From the NCBI GenBank assembly GCA_963974445.1, contig CAXBDI010000060.1, positions 1-22,948 of the forward strand: a stretch of 22,948 nucleotides of DNA. Reading direction: 5' to 3'. This DNA is from JACKII01 sp963974445. Its GTDB lineage: Bacteria > Pseudomonadota > Alphaproteobacteria > Bin95. This document shows, piece after piece, positions 7,780 to 15,208 of the stretch. The position numbers were made by a program, and so were the translations under genes. Every line of letters begins with the position of its first letter. The first letter of the stretch is position 1. A model generated the notes under the pieces. The model saw only the letters and a program-made list of their open reading frames with translations, ran no database searches and was not told where the DNA came from.

Positions 7780-9492
7780 ATGACTGACGAAACATCCAAG
7801 CCCTCCGGCATGCGCCAGGGCCTCGCCCAATATGGCGACGCTCAATTCTCACTGTTCATGCGCAAGGCCTTCATCAAGGCCATGGGCTACACGGACGACG
7901 CGTTGGAACGGCCGATCATCGGCATCACCAACACCTTCAGCGGTTACAATGCCTGTCACCGCAACGTTCCGGACATTGTCGAGGCGATTAAGCGCGGCGT
8001 GATGCTGGCGGGCGGCCTACCCGTTGAGTTTCCAATCATCAGCGTGCACGAGAGCTTCTCGCATCCGACATCCATGTTCCTGCGCAACCTGATGAGCATG
8101 GATACAGAGGAGATGGTTCGCGCCCAGCCGATGGATGCGGTCGTCCTGATCGGTGGTTGTGACAAGACCGTACCGGCCCTATTGATGGGTGCTGCCAGTG
8201 TCAACAAGCCCGCCATCCTGGAAGTCACCGGGCCGATGATGACCGGCCATTTCCGTGGGGAGCGGCTTGGTGCATGCACCGACTGCCGGCGCCTTTGGGG
8301 TATGCACCGGGCTGGCGAGATCTCGGAAGACGACATTGACGAGCTCGGCAATCGCCTGATGCCGACCGCCGGCACCTGCATGGTGATGGGCACTGCCTCG
8401 ACCATGGCGCTGATGGCGGAGGCGTTGGGCATGATGCTGCCGGGTGGCGCTGCCATTCCCGCTGTGATGGCTGATCGTCTTCGCCATGCCGAAGACACTG
8501 GCGCCCGCGCCGTCGGTCTGGCGCTGGAGGGCACCAAGCCCGACCAGATCATGACGAAAGAAGCCTTCGAGAACGCGCTCCGCACTCTGCTGGCCGTCGG
8601 TGGCTCGACCAATGGGTTGGTGCATATTGCGGCGGTGGCGGGGCGGCTAGGCATCGATATCGACCTGGAGGCGTTCGATGCCATGGGCGCTGATACGCCG
8701 GTGCTGGTCGATCTGAAACCCAGCGGCCAGCATTACATGGAGGACCTCTACCGCGCCGGCGGCCTGGCGCCGATCCTGCGTGCGTTGGGGGACTCGCTGA
8801 ACCTGGATTGCCTAACGGTCTCCGGCCGGACCCTCCGCGAAGATATCGACAGTGCAGAGCCGGACTGGGGTCAGCAGGTGGTCAAGACCAAGGCCGCCCC
8901 GATCTACAAGGAAGGCGGCATCGCCGTGCTGCGCGGCAACCTCGCGCCCGGCGGGGCAATCATCAAGCAATCCGCCGCCGAAATCCTGCGACATGAGGGC
9001 CGGGCCGTGGTGTTCTCCTCGCTGGAGGACATGGCCGACCGCCTAGACTCGCCTGACCTGGACGTGAAGGCCAACGACGTGCTGGTGCTGCAGAACGCCG
9101 GGCCGAAGGGCGCGCCGGGCATGCCGGAATCTGGCTATATCCCGATCCCGAAAAAGCTGGCGCAGGCTGGCGTCAAGGACATGGTCCGAATCTCCGACGC
9201 CCGCATGAGCGGCACGGCGTTCGGCTCCATCGTTTTGCACTGCACGCCGGAAGCCGCGGTAGGCGGGCCTTTGGGCCTGGTCCGCAACGGCGACCGCATC
9301 CGGCTCGACGTCGCCAACCGTTCGCTGATGCTCCTGGTGGATGACGCCGAACTGGAAAAGCGCAAGGCGGATTTCCAAGCGCCCTACCATGAAGGCCAGG
9401 ACCGCGGCTACCTGAAGCTCTACCTAGACCAAGTCACCCAGGCCGACACCGGGGCCGATTTCGAGTTCCTGCGGGCAGTGAAGAGGGACTAG
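7780..9492 (+). CDS. IlvD/Edd-family dehydratase, sugar-acid type
   Basis: A 570-residue Fe-S dehydratase that removes water from a 2,3-dihydroxy acid to give a 2-keto acid. Cluster cysteines are Cys59 (YNACHRN), Cys127 (IGGCDKT) and Cys200 (AGTCMVMGTAST), the spacing I recall for [2Fe-2S] L-arabinonate/D-xylonate dehydratases. Lys129 is the residue usually carbamylated, Glu91 and Asp128 fit Mg2+ binding, and Ser477 in ARMSGTA is the expected catalytic base. True IlvD proteins read SCDK and GACGGM.TANTM instead, so a sugar-acid or similar hydroxy-acid substrate is more likely than branched-chain amino acid synthesis. The ATG at 7780 has only a weak ribosome site. It is followed 131 bp later by an alcohol dehydrogenase on the same strand. 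Confidence 0.88.
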   Translation: MTDETSKPSGMRQGLAQYGDAQFSLFMRKAFIKAMGYTDDALERPIIGITNTFSGYNACHRNVPDIVEAIKRGVMLAGGLPVEFPIISVHESFSHPTSMFLRNLMSMDTEEMVRAQPMDAVVLIGGCDKTVPALLMGAASVNKPAILEVTGPMMTGHFRGERLGACTDCRRLWGMHRAGEISEDDIDELGNRLMPTAGTCMVMGTASTMALMAEALGMMLPGGAAIPAVMADRLRHAEDTGARAVGLALEGTKPDQIMTKEAFENALRTLLAVGGSTNGLVHIAAVAGRLGIDIDLEAFDAMGADTPVLVDLKPSGQHYMEDLYRAGGLAPILRALGDSLNLDCLTVSGRTLREDIDSAEPDWGQQVVKTKAAPIYKEGGIAVLRGNLAPGGAIIKQSAAEILRHEGRAVVFSSLEDMADRLDSPDLDVKANDVLVLQNAGPKGAPGMPESGYIPIPKKLAQAGVKDMVRISDARMSGTAFGSIVLHCTPEAAVGGPLGLVRNGDRIRLDVANRSLMLLVDDAELEKRKADFQAPYHEGQDRGYLKLYLDQVTQADTGADFEFLRAVKRD

Positions 9493-9555
9493 TCGGTCCT
9501 GGCAAAATACCCGGCGATCCCAGGCCCGTGCCACGTGCCTCCCTGGTGGCAGAAC

Positions 9556-9583
9556 TGGACCGGCCGCGCCGATCCCCTATACT
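9556..9583 (+). promoter_or_regulatory. candidate sigma-70 promoter for the alcohol dehydrogenase
   Basis: TGGACC (9556-9561) and TATACT (9578-9583) are spaced by 16 bp, in the gap between the dehydratase and the alcohol dehydrogenase. The -10 match is good and the -35 match is partial. Transcription would begin near 9590, leaving a leader of about 35 nt. This is a by-eye match only. Confidence 0.35.
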
Positions 9584-9623
9584 CTCCGCGACGGACCCTC
9601 TATCGAAAACAGGACGCTCAAAA

Positions 9624-10763
9624 ATGAAAATGAAAGCCGCCGTGCTGCGCCAATTCAATGCGCCGCAGCCTTTTGCCGATTCTCGCCCGCTGTCGATTGA
9701 GGAAGTGGAACTGCTGCCGCCTGAACATGGCGAGGTGCTGGTAAAGATGGGCGGCGGCGGCATTTGCCATTCCGATCTCTCGGTCATCAACGCCGACCGT
9801 CCGCGCTCGACCCCCGTCGTCATGGGGCATGAGGGTGCCGGCGAGATCGTCGAATGTGGGCCGGGCGTGAAAGACATGAAGCCGGGCGATCATGTGGTGT
9901 TTCAGTTCTCCCCCTCCTGTGGCCGCTGCCGTCGTTGCCTGGAGGGCCGCCCGCAGATTTGCGAATTAGGCGCGGCAACCAAGGCGCAAGGGCATTTGAT
10001 GGGCGGCGGCTCCCGCCTACGCGATGCGGATGGCAACGAGCTGGCTCACCACACCGGTGTCTCCTGCTTCGCCGAATATGGCGTGCTAGACCGCGGTTCG
10101 ATTGTGAAGGTCGATAACGACCTGCCGCTGCATGAGGCGGCGCTGTTCGGGTGTGCGGTGATGACCGGCGCCGGCGCAGTGATCAACACAGCCCGGATCC
10201 GCACCGGCGACTCGGTTGCGATTGTCGGCCTCGGCGGCGTCGGTCTCAGCGGCCTGTTGGGTGCAGTTGTCGGCGGTGCCGAGAAGATTGTCGCCATCGA
10301 CCTCTCGGACGAGAAGCTGGGTCTGGCCCGGCAGCTTGGGGCGACTCATGCGGTCAACGCGACCGACCCCAATCATGTGGAGCAGGTACGCGACATCACC
10401 AATGGCGGCGTCGATTTCGCCTTTGATTTGGCCGGCACGATCAAAGCGATGGAAACCGCCTACAACGTCACCCGCTATGGCGGCAGTGTTGTGACGGCGG
10501 GCCTCAGCCCTAGCTCGGCCAATTTCTCCTTCAACCAGAGCAATCTGGTGAGCCAGGAGAAGTCGATCCGAGGGTCGTACATGGGTTCCTGCGTGCCGGT
10601 GCGCGACATCCCGCGTTTCATCGACCTGTATCGCCAGGGCCGCCTGCCGGTGGATCGCTTGGTCGACCGTACCATCGGGTTCGAGGAAATCAACGCCGCA
10701 TTCGACCGGTTGCAAAGCAACGCCACTGTGCGACAGATCCTGGTACCGCACGGCACGGCCTAG
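9624..10763 (+). CDS. zinc-dependent medium-chain alcohol dehydrogenase
   Basis: A 379-residue NAD(P)-dependent medium-chain dehydrogenase. Catalytic zinc ligands are Cys49 (ICHSD) and His69-Glu70 (GHEGAGEI); the structural zinc site is Cys99, Cys102, Cys105 and Cys113 (CGRCRRC...C). The Rossmann fold shows GLGGVGLSG, then an acidic residue at the end of the second strand (AIDLSDEK), favouring NAD over NADP. The C-terminal GSYMGSCVPVRDIPRFIDLYRQG and FEEINAAFD are typical of class III-like or aryl/alcohol dehydrogenases. The ATG at 9624 is used; a second ATG two codons on is also possible, and an upstream extension to 9528 has no family similarity. Substrate unknown; it may oxidise a product linked to the neighbouring dehydratase, but this is only context. 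Confidence 0.9.
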   Translation: MKMKAAVLRQFNAPQPFADSRPLSIEEVELLPPEHGEVLVKMGGGGICHSDLSVINADRPRSTPVVMGHEGAGEIVECGPGVKDMKPGDHVVFQFSPSCGRCRRCLEGRPQICELGAATKAQGHLMGGGSRLRDADGNELAHHTGVSCFAEYGVLDRGSIVKVDNDLPLHEAALFGCAVMTGAGAVINTARIRTGDSVAIVGLGGVGLSGLLGAVVGGAEKIVAIDLSDEKLGLARQLGATHAVNATDPNHVEQVRDITNGGVDFAFDLAGTIKAMETAYNVTRYGGSVVTAGLSPSSANFSFNQSNLVSQEKSIRGSYMGSCVPVRDIPRFIDLYRQGRLPVDRLVDRTIGFEEINAAFDRLQSNATVRQILVPHGTA

Positions 10764-10826
10764 CATTACAGTTGCGCTTTTGTTTGACTTCTGAATCTCC
10801 GGGTTTCCATGCTTCGGAGGTCATGG

Positions 10827-11008
10827 ATGATGGGTGCCTCGATTGAGGCAACGCTTGAGCTTTGGGCGTCTTCGTTGCGGGATGTGAAAGCGTGGACGCG
10901 ACCGCTTTTCACACAGGAACGGATTGCGCTTTCGGCTGAACGGTTTGTGGACGGGTTGCCGAGGGTGGCGCGGCAATACACCGGCTCGGCCGGCAAGATC
11001 ACCAATTG
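10827..11008 (+). pseudogene. IS701-family transposase remnant, internally deleted
   Basis: After a good ribosome site (CGGAGG, 10815-10820) the frame reads MMGASIEATLELWASSLRDV..RPLFTQER...FVDGL (10827-10958), which I recognise as the N-terminus of IS701-family DDE transposases. It then jumps directly to RVARQYTGSAGKITNC (about 10962-11008), a motif that in intact proteins lies well downstream and is followed by the catalytic region. So roughly 80-100 codons are missing in between, and everything after ITNC is replaced by antisense IS256 sequence. It cannot encode a working transposase. The frame stays open to 11156 only by reading through the reverse strand of the other remnant. Confidence 0.7.
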
Positions 11009-11988
11009 CCGGATCGCCGGATCGAAGGCGAAGAACGGGATCACTTCCTGCCAAGCCCGCCGCCAGGCCGGGGCGATGGAGGCGTATTTGCCGGCCCATT
11101 TTTCCTCGAATGCATCCAGCCTGGCGGCGGCCTGGCCGGCTGTAGCAGCCCCGTAAATCCGGCGCAGGTCGCCCGCCACGGACTTGCGGTCCTTACTAGG
11201 CGCAGAAGTTCAGGGAATGGCGCACCAGGTGAACGGTGCAGGTCTTGCAGGGAAGGCCGCCGTGATCGCCTCCAGAAGCTTTTGAGCCCATCCACGACAG
11301 CGATCAGGATATCGGCCACGCCACGGTTCTTCAGTTCGGTCATCACCGAAAGCCAGAATTTGGCGCTCTCATTGTCGGCAATCCAGAGGTCGAGACTCTC
11401 GCGCACCCCATCGCGAGATACGCCCAGGGCCACAAAGACGACCTTATTCTTGACCATGCGGCTGTCCTGGTCGCGGATTTTGACCCGGAGCGCATCGAAA
11501 ATGACGATGGGATACATCCGCTCCGGTGCACGGGACTGCCAGTCGCGAACCTCGTCCAGGACCGTGTCGGTTACGCGGCTGATCAGACCGGCCGAGACCT
11601 TCAAGCCGTACAGCTCTTCCAGGTGGACCCGGATATCACGGATCGTCAGCCCGTGGGCGTAAAGTCCGATGATCTTGTCATCGATCCCGTCGATCCGGGT
11701 CTGGTCTTTCCTGATCGGTTCGGGTTCGAGACTACCAGGCACGGATATCGGCATCTCGCCATCCTGGCCTTTCAGCCGTTTGCCCGCAGTGCCGTTACGC
11801 CGGTTCGGCTGGCCCGGCGGCGCGTCCTTGCCTGCCTCATAGCCCAGATGCGCCGTCAACTCAGCCCCCAGCATCCGTTCCATGAGCTTGATCTTCAGTT
11901 CTTTCATCAACCCGGCATCGCCGAGCAAATCCTCAGGCCGCTCGTAGCCTTTCAGAAGTTCGTCCGGTAGTTCGTTGGAAATCGTCAT
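11004..11988 (-). pseudogene. IS256-family transposase remnant, frameshifted and C-truncated
   Basis: Starts at 11988 with MTISNELPDELL..., a typical IS256-family (mutator-like) transposase N-terminus. It runs through LGYE, RNG..GK, the first catalytic Asp in FDALRVKIRD and the second in VVDGLK. Three small indels then break the frame: near 11275-11284 (after DGLK), near 11241-11248 (after FPAR) and near 11193-11199 (after LNFCA, where stops TAG TAA appear). The right order of protein segments continues across them: AITAAFPAR, TCTVHLVRHSLNFC, then VAGDLRRIYG...FFAFDPAIR. The conserved TTNA(V/I)ES segment with the third catalytic Glu is absent, cut at the junction with the IS701 fragment. It is therefore inactive and old enough to have gathered several mutations. 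Confidence 0.85.
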
Positions 11989-12050
11989 CGTCCGTGCTCC
12001 TCTCACGAAGCATGGAACAAATCAAAGATACACAGACAATCGGACACTCT

Positions 12051-12358
12051 CGCTCGTAGGCTCTTGGGGAATGACGGCTTTGCCGGACCCGGTGCGCATT
12101 CCGGATCAAATCGGAATCGCTGTCCGCCTGTCCCAGCGCCCGGGCGCCGCTCGATGCGACCAGGCAGCCTATCAACAGGCCCTGAGCCAATGCGAACAAG
12201 ACGCTGGTCACGGCGGCGGCTGCGCCGAACCAGGCCAACTGTTCGATTGCGTAGCGGCCAATGACGACGGAATCGCCTACAAACAGCAGATGCAGGCTGA
12301 CCCGGCTGACAAATGTCGACAGCGTCAGCCGGGAAATTGTATGGAGGTGGGCGAGCAT
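12051..12358 (-). pseudogene. MATE-family transporter, N-terminal fragment
   Basis: About 100 codons resemble the start of a multidrug and toxin extrusion (MATE) transporter: hydrophobic helix 1 ending LLFVGDSVVIGRYAIEQLA, as in the family pattern (D.(V/A).(V/A)GR.G...LA), then GAAAAVTSVLFALAQGLLIGCLVASSGARALGQAD (helix 2 and the following loop). Similarity stops near 12050-12070, where IS256-derived sequence begins. An intact MATE protein has about 450 residues and 12 helices, so only helices 1-2 remain and the rest has been lost rather than displaced, since the alcohol dehydrogenase lies beyond the IS scar. It is divergent from rnhB, with 72 bp between the starts. Confidence 0.6.
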
Positions 12359-12430
12359 TCGGGTTCCTCTCGCCGCGCCCTTTTCAAGGTCATCGGGACC
12401 CGGTCATACGCCGCAGCATTCAGGATTGCG

Positions 12431-13054
12431 ATGCCGGATTTTAGCTTGGAGCGGAGATTGGCTGCCCTCCACGGCGACCCTATTGCCGGCGTGGACGAGG
12501 TTGGCCGAGGCCCCTGGGCCGGCCCGGTCGTGGCGGCCGCGGTCATCCTATCGCCCTCCTGCCCTCTGCTGCTGTGCGACGCCATTGACGATTCGAAAGC
12601 CCTGACGATTGTCCAGCGACAAGCGATTGCAACGATGCTGCCCGGCTATGCGGCAATAGGAATCGGCGCCGCCTCGATCCGCGAAATCGAACACCTGAAT
12701 ATCCTGGGCGCAACTATGTTGGCGATGACCCGGGCCGTAGCAGCGCTCACGCAGCAGCCCGCCGCCGTGCTGGTGGATGGCAACCGGCTGCCTCCCCTGC
12801 CCTGCCCCTGCGAAACCGTTGTAAAAGGCGATGGGCGCAGCCTTTCCATAGCTGCTGCGTCGATTGTCGCGAAAGTTTTCAGAGACCGCCTGATGGCCAG
12901 GTTGGCGGTACGCTATCCCGATTATGCATGGCATACGAACGCCGGATACGGCACCGCGGCACATCGTGACGGACTGGATGCGGTTGGCGTCAGCCCGCAT
13001 CACCGCCGCTCCTTCGCGCCGATCCGTCTGCGCCTGAGTCAAGTTGACCATTGA
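12431..13054 (+). CDS. rnhB: ribonuclease HII
   Basis: Cleaves the RNA strand of RNA-DNA hybrids and incises at single ribonucleotides in DNA. The 207-residue length is normal. The metal-binding acidic pair is Asp22-Glu23 in AGVDEVGRGPWAGPVVAAAV. Further hallmarks are DDSKAL, the VLVDGN strand (third acidic residue), VVKGDGRS, AAASIVAKVFRDR and the C-terminal HTNAGYGTAAHRDGL....HRRSFAP. The ATG at 12431 is chosen because it places the first catalytic strand near residue 20; the upstream open frame (from 11975) is antisense to the MATE fragment. It lies 60 bp before ccrM on the same strand, a common alphaproteobacterial neighbourhood. Confidence 0.96.
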   Translation: MPDFSLERRLAALHGDPIAGVDEVGRGPWAGPVVAAAVILSPSCPLLLCDAIDDSKALTIVQRQAIATMLPGYAAIGIGAASIREIEHLNILGATMLAMTRAVAALTQQPAAVLVDGNRLPPLPCPCETVVKGDGRSLSIAAASIVAKVFRDRLMARLAVRYPDYAWHTNAGYGTAAHRDGLDAVGVSPHHRRSFAPIRLRLSQVDH

Positions 13055-13114
13055 CGGCGAATCACGAGCGAATCAGAGTGGGCTCCCATAGTGATGTAAC
13101 GTTATGGGCCCGTT
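13036..13114 (+). promoter_or_regulatory. GANTC cluster and hairpin upstream of ccrM
   Basis: Three GANTC sites, the target of the encoded methyltransferase, lie within 39 bp: 13036-13040 (GAGTC), 13059-13063 (GAATC) and 13070-13074 (GAATC). Two more follow early in the gene (13159-13163 and 13295-13299), and by eye I see none in the remaining ~900 bp. An inverted repeat CCCATA (13085-13090) / TATGGG (13103-13108) with a 12-nt loop sits 6 bp before the GTG start, where no Shine-Dalgarno is apparent. In Caulobacter, methylation of GANTC in the ccrM leader is linked to its own repression; the same logic is inferred here. Confidence 0.5.
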
Positions 13115-14200
13115 GTGGAAATACCTCTCAATCGACTACTCATCGGCGACAGCCACGAGACTCTGGCGCAATTGCCGGATGCCTCGGTCGATCTCGTCTT
13201 TGCCGATCCACCGTACAATTTGCAACTCCGCGGCGAGTTGCGGCGGCCGAACAACAGTGTCGTCGATGGCGTCAGCGAGGATTGGGACAAGTTCGAATCC
13301 CTGACAGCCTATGACGCCTTCACCCGTGCCTGGCTGCAACAGGCGAAGCGGGTGCTGAAGCCATCGGGCTCCATCTGGGTGATCGGCACCTATCACAACA
13401 TCTACCGCCTGGGCACAGCGATGCAGGACCTGGGGTTCTGGGTGCTGAACGAGGTGGTATGGCGCAAGACCAACCCGATGCCGAACTTCCGCGGCACCCG
13501 TTTCACCAATGCCCACGAGACCCTGATCTGGTGCGCAGTCAGCGAGCAGTCGCGCTACACCTTCAACTATGACGCCATGAAGGCGCTGAACGACGATCTA
13601 CAAATGCGCAGCGACTGGTTGCTGCCGATTTGCAGCGGGCCGGAGCGGCTAAAGGACGAAGACGGCCACAAGGCACATCCGACGCAAAAACCGGAGGCGC
13701 TGTTGCACCGGGTCATCCTGGCCTCGACCAATCCGGGCGACGTGGTGCTGGATCCGTTCTTCGGCACTGGCACCACCGGCGTTGTCGCCAAGCGGCTGGG
13801 CCGTCAATGGATCGGCATCGAGCGCGACAATACTTATGCGAAGATGGCAATGCATCGCATCACCAAGACGGCGGTAGCCGATGACCCCTCTGTTATCGAA
13901 ACGCCATCGAAGCGGAACGCGCCACGGGTACCGTTCGGCGCGGTGGTGGAGCGCGGGCTGCTGCATCCCGGTGCGGTACTGACTGACGCGCTCGGCAAGC
14001 ACCGGGCCAAGGTTCGGGCCGACGGCACGTTGATTACCGGCGAGCACCGGGGTTCGATCCATCAGGTCGGTGCAGCGGTACAGGGTGCACCCGCCTGCAA
14101 CGGCTGGACGTTCTGGCACTTCAAGCCGGGCAAGAAGGGCAGCGAGCGAACGCCGATTGATTTGCTGCGCCAACAGGTGCGGGCGGAGATGGCGCTTTGA
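13115..14200 (+). CDS. ccrM: CcrM-type DNA adenine-N6 methyltransferase (GANTC)
   Basis: Cell-cycle-regulated orphan methyltransferase that modifies adenine in GANTC. The 361 residues show the beta-class order: catalytic DPPYNLQL at 31-38 first, AdoMet-binding DPFFGTGT at 213-220 later. Strong CcrM-specific stretches are DGV.EDWDKFESL.AYD.FTR.WL, GTYHNIYRLG.A.QDLGFW and NPMPNFRGTRF.NAHETLIW. HPTQKPE at 188-194 precedes the AdoMet site. The ~85-residue C-terminal extension (about 275-361) with TLI.G...GSIH..GA..QG...CNGW.FWH is the CcrM DNA-recognition domain. No restriction gene is nearby. The start is the GTG at 13115, which gives the family N-terminus; no ATG fits the frame. Regulation by its own GANTC cluster is likely. 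Confidence 0.96.
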   Translation: MEIPLNRLLIGDSHETLAQLPDASVDLVFADPPYNLQLRGELRRPNNSVVDGVSEDWDKFESLTAYDAFTRAWLQQAKRVLKPSGSIWVIGTYHNIYRLGTAMQDLGFWVLNEVVWRKTNPMPNFRGTRFTNAHETLIWCAVSEQSRYTFNYDAMKALNDDLQMRSDWLLPICSGPERLKDEDGHKAHPTQKPEALLHRVILASTNPGDVVLDPFFGTGTTGVVAKRLGRQWIGIERDNTYAKMAMHRITKTAVADDPSVIETPSKRNAPRVPFGAVVERGLLHPGAVLTDALGKHRAKVRADGTLITGEHRGSIHQVGAAVQGAPACNGWTFWHFKPGKKGSERTPIDLLRQQVRAEMAL

Positions 14201-14215
14201 ACGGAGGATCGCGCG

Positions 14216-15187
14216 ATGGCTCTACCATTCGACAGCGGCCTGCAAATTGGCATCCAGACTATTCATCGCCAGCCAGACGACCAGACTGGCCCTTGGCACC
14301 CGCGGATCGATGAGTTGGTCAACTTTGTCGAGGCGATAGACAAGGCCGGCTTCGACTCGCTCTGGGTCGGCGATCATCTGTCAATGCCCCTGCCGTTCTT
14401 CGACCCGCTGTTGCTGCTGGCGCAGGCAGCGGTCGTCAGCCAGCGTATGACGTTCGGCACCGGCGTCTATCTCCTGCCTCTGCGGCATCCGGGGCCGGTT
14501 GCCAAGCAGGCGGCAACTCTGGATCATCTGACCGAAGGCCGCTTCATCTTTGGGGTCGGCATCGGAGGAGAGTTTCCCAAAGAGTACGAGGTCGCGGGCG
14601 TGCCGATCAACGAGCGCGGCGCACGCCTCGGCGAGAGCATGCGGGCGATGCGCGCCTTGTGGTCCGGCGAACCAGCGAGCTTCGACGGCAAGCACTATGC
14701 CTTCCACGACGTTTTGATGATGCCGCCTCCGCGCCAGACCGGCGGGCCGCCGCTATGGGTCGGCGGGCGGTCAAAGCCAGCATTGCGCCGGGCAGGCCGG
14801 CTGGCGGACGGCTATCTTTCCTACGTGGTAACGGCGCAGATGTACGCCGACGCACTGGCGACGATTGCCGAGGCAGCGGACCGCGAGATCAAGCGGTTCG
14901 GCACCGGCCACCTGCTGTTCGCCCGGGTCGATGATGACTACGAAAAAGCCCTGAATGTCGCGACCGAGAGCCTGTCAAAGCGCTATGCCATGGACTTCCG
15001 CAAAGCGGCCCAGCGCTACGCGGCGCTAGGAACACCGGCACAAGTTGCGGAGGCGATCCTGGAATTTCACGCGGTCGGCGTGCGCCACATTTCCGTCGAT
15101 CTCGTCGGCCCCTACGAACGCCGGATGGAGCAGATCGAACGCTTTGCCGCGGAGGTGATGCCGCTGGTGCGGAAGGCCGTCGTCTAG
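14216..15187 (+). CDS. LLM-class flavin/F420-type oxidoreductase
   Basis: A 323-residue luciferase-like monooxygenase (TIM barrel). Visible features are the N-terminal strand and helix ending AIDKAGFDSLWVGDHL, the FGTGVYLLPLRHPGPVAKQAATLDHLTEGRFIFGVGIGGEFPKEYEVAGV block that forms the cofactor and substrate site, and PPLWVGGRSKPALRRAGRLADGYL near residues 180-203. The C-terminal ALGTPAQVAEAILEFHAVGVRHI is also typical. Members use reduced FMN or F420; which applies cannot be told here. GGAGG at 14203-14207 supports the ATG at 14216, 15 bp after ccrM. The pairing with ccrM looks incidental, though read-through is possible. It converges with the VOC gene. Substrate unknown. Confidence 0.88.
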   Translation: MALPFDSGLQIGIQTIHRQPDDQTGPWHPRIDELVNFVEAIDKAGFDSLWVGDHLSMPLPFFDPLLLLAQAAVVSQRMTFGTGVYLLPLRHPGPVAKQAATLDHLTEGRFIFGVGIGGEFPKEYEVAGVPINERGARLGESMRAMRALWSGEPASFDGKHYAFHDVLMMPPPRQTGGPPLWVGGRSKPALRRAGRLADGYLSYVVTAQMYADALATIAEAADREIKRFGTGHLLFARVDDDYEKALNVATESLSKRYAMDFRKAAQRYAALGTPAQVAEAILEFHAVGVRHISVDLVGPYERRMEQIERFAAEVMPLVRKAVV

Positions 15188-15208
15188 ACCAGTGTCATTG
15201 ACCGCCTG

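Larger units (their letters stand above)
10827..12050. mobile_element. composite scar of two insertion-sequence remnants
   Basis: Two transposase remnants from different families meet head to head near 11004-11012: an IS701-type fragment read on the + strand and an IS256-type fragment read on the - strand. Neither has both ends. The right limit near 12050 is inferred: there the MATE reading frame stops making sense and a GAGAGTGTCCG-like sequence (read on the - strand) begins, a candidate IS256 end. No matching inverted repeat or target duplication can be seen on the left, because that side is deleted. The block separates the alcohol dehydrogenase from rnhB. Confidence 0.75.

Noticed and set aside
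10809..11156. A complete 115-residue protein over the IS junction
   Set aside because: It is a chimera: IS701 N-terminus, an internal IS701 motif, then reverse-strand IS256 sequence.
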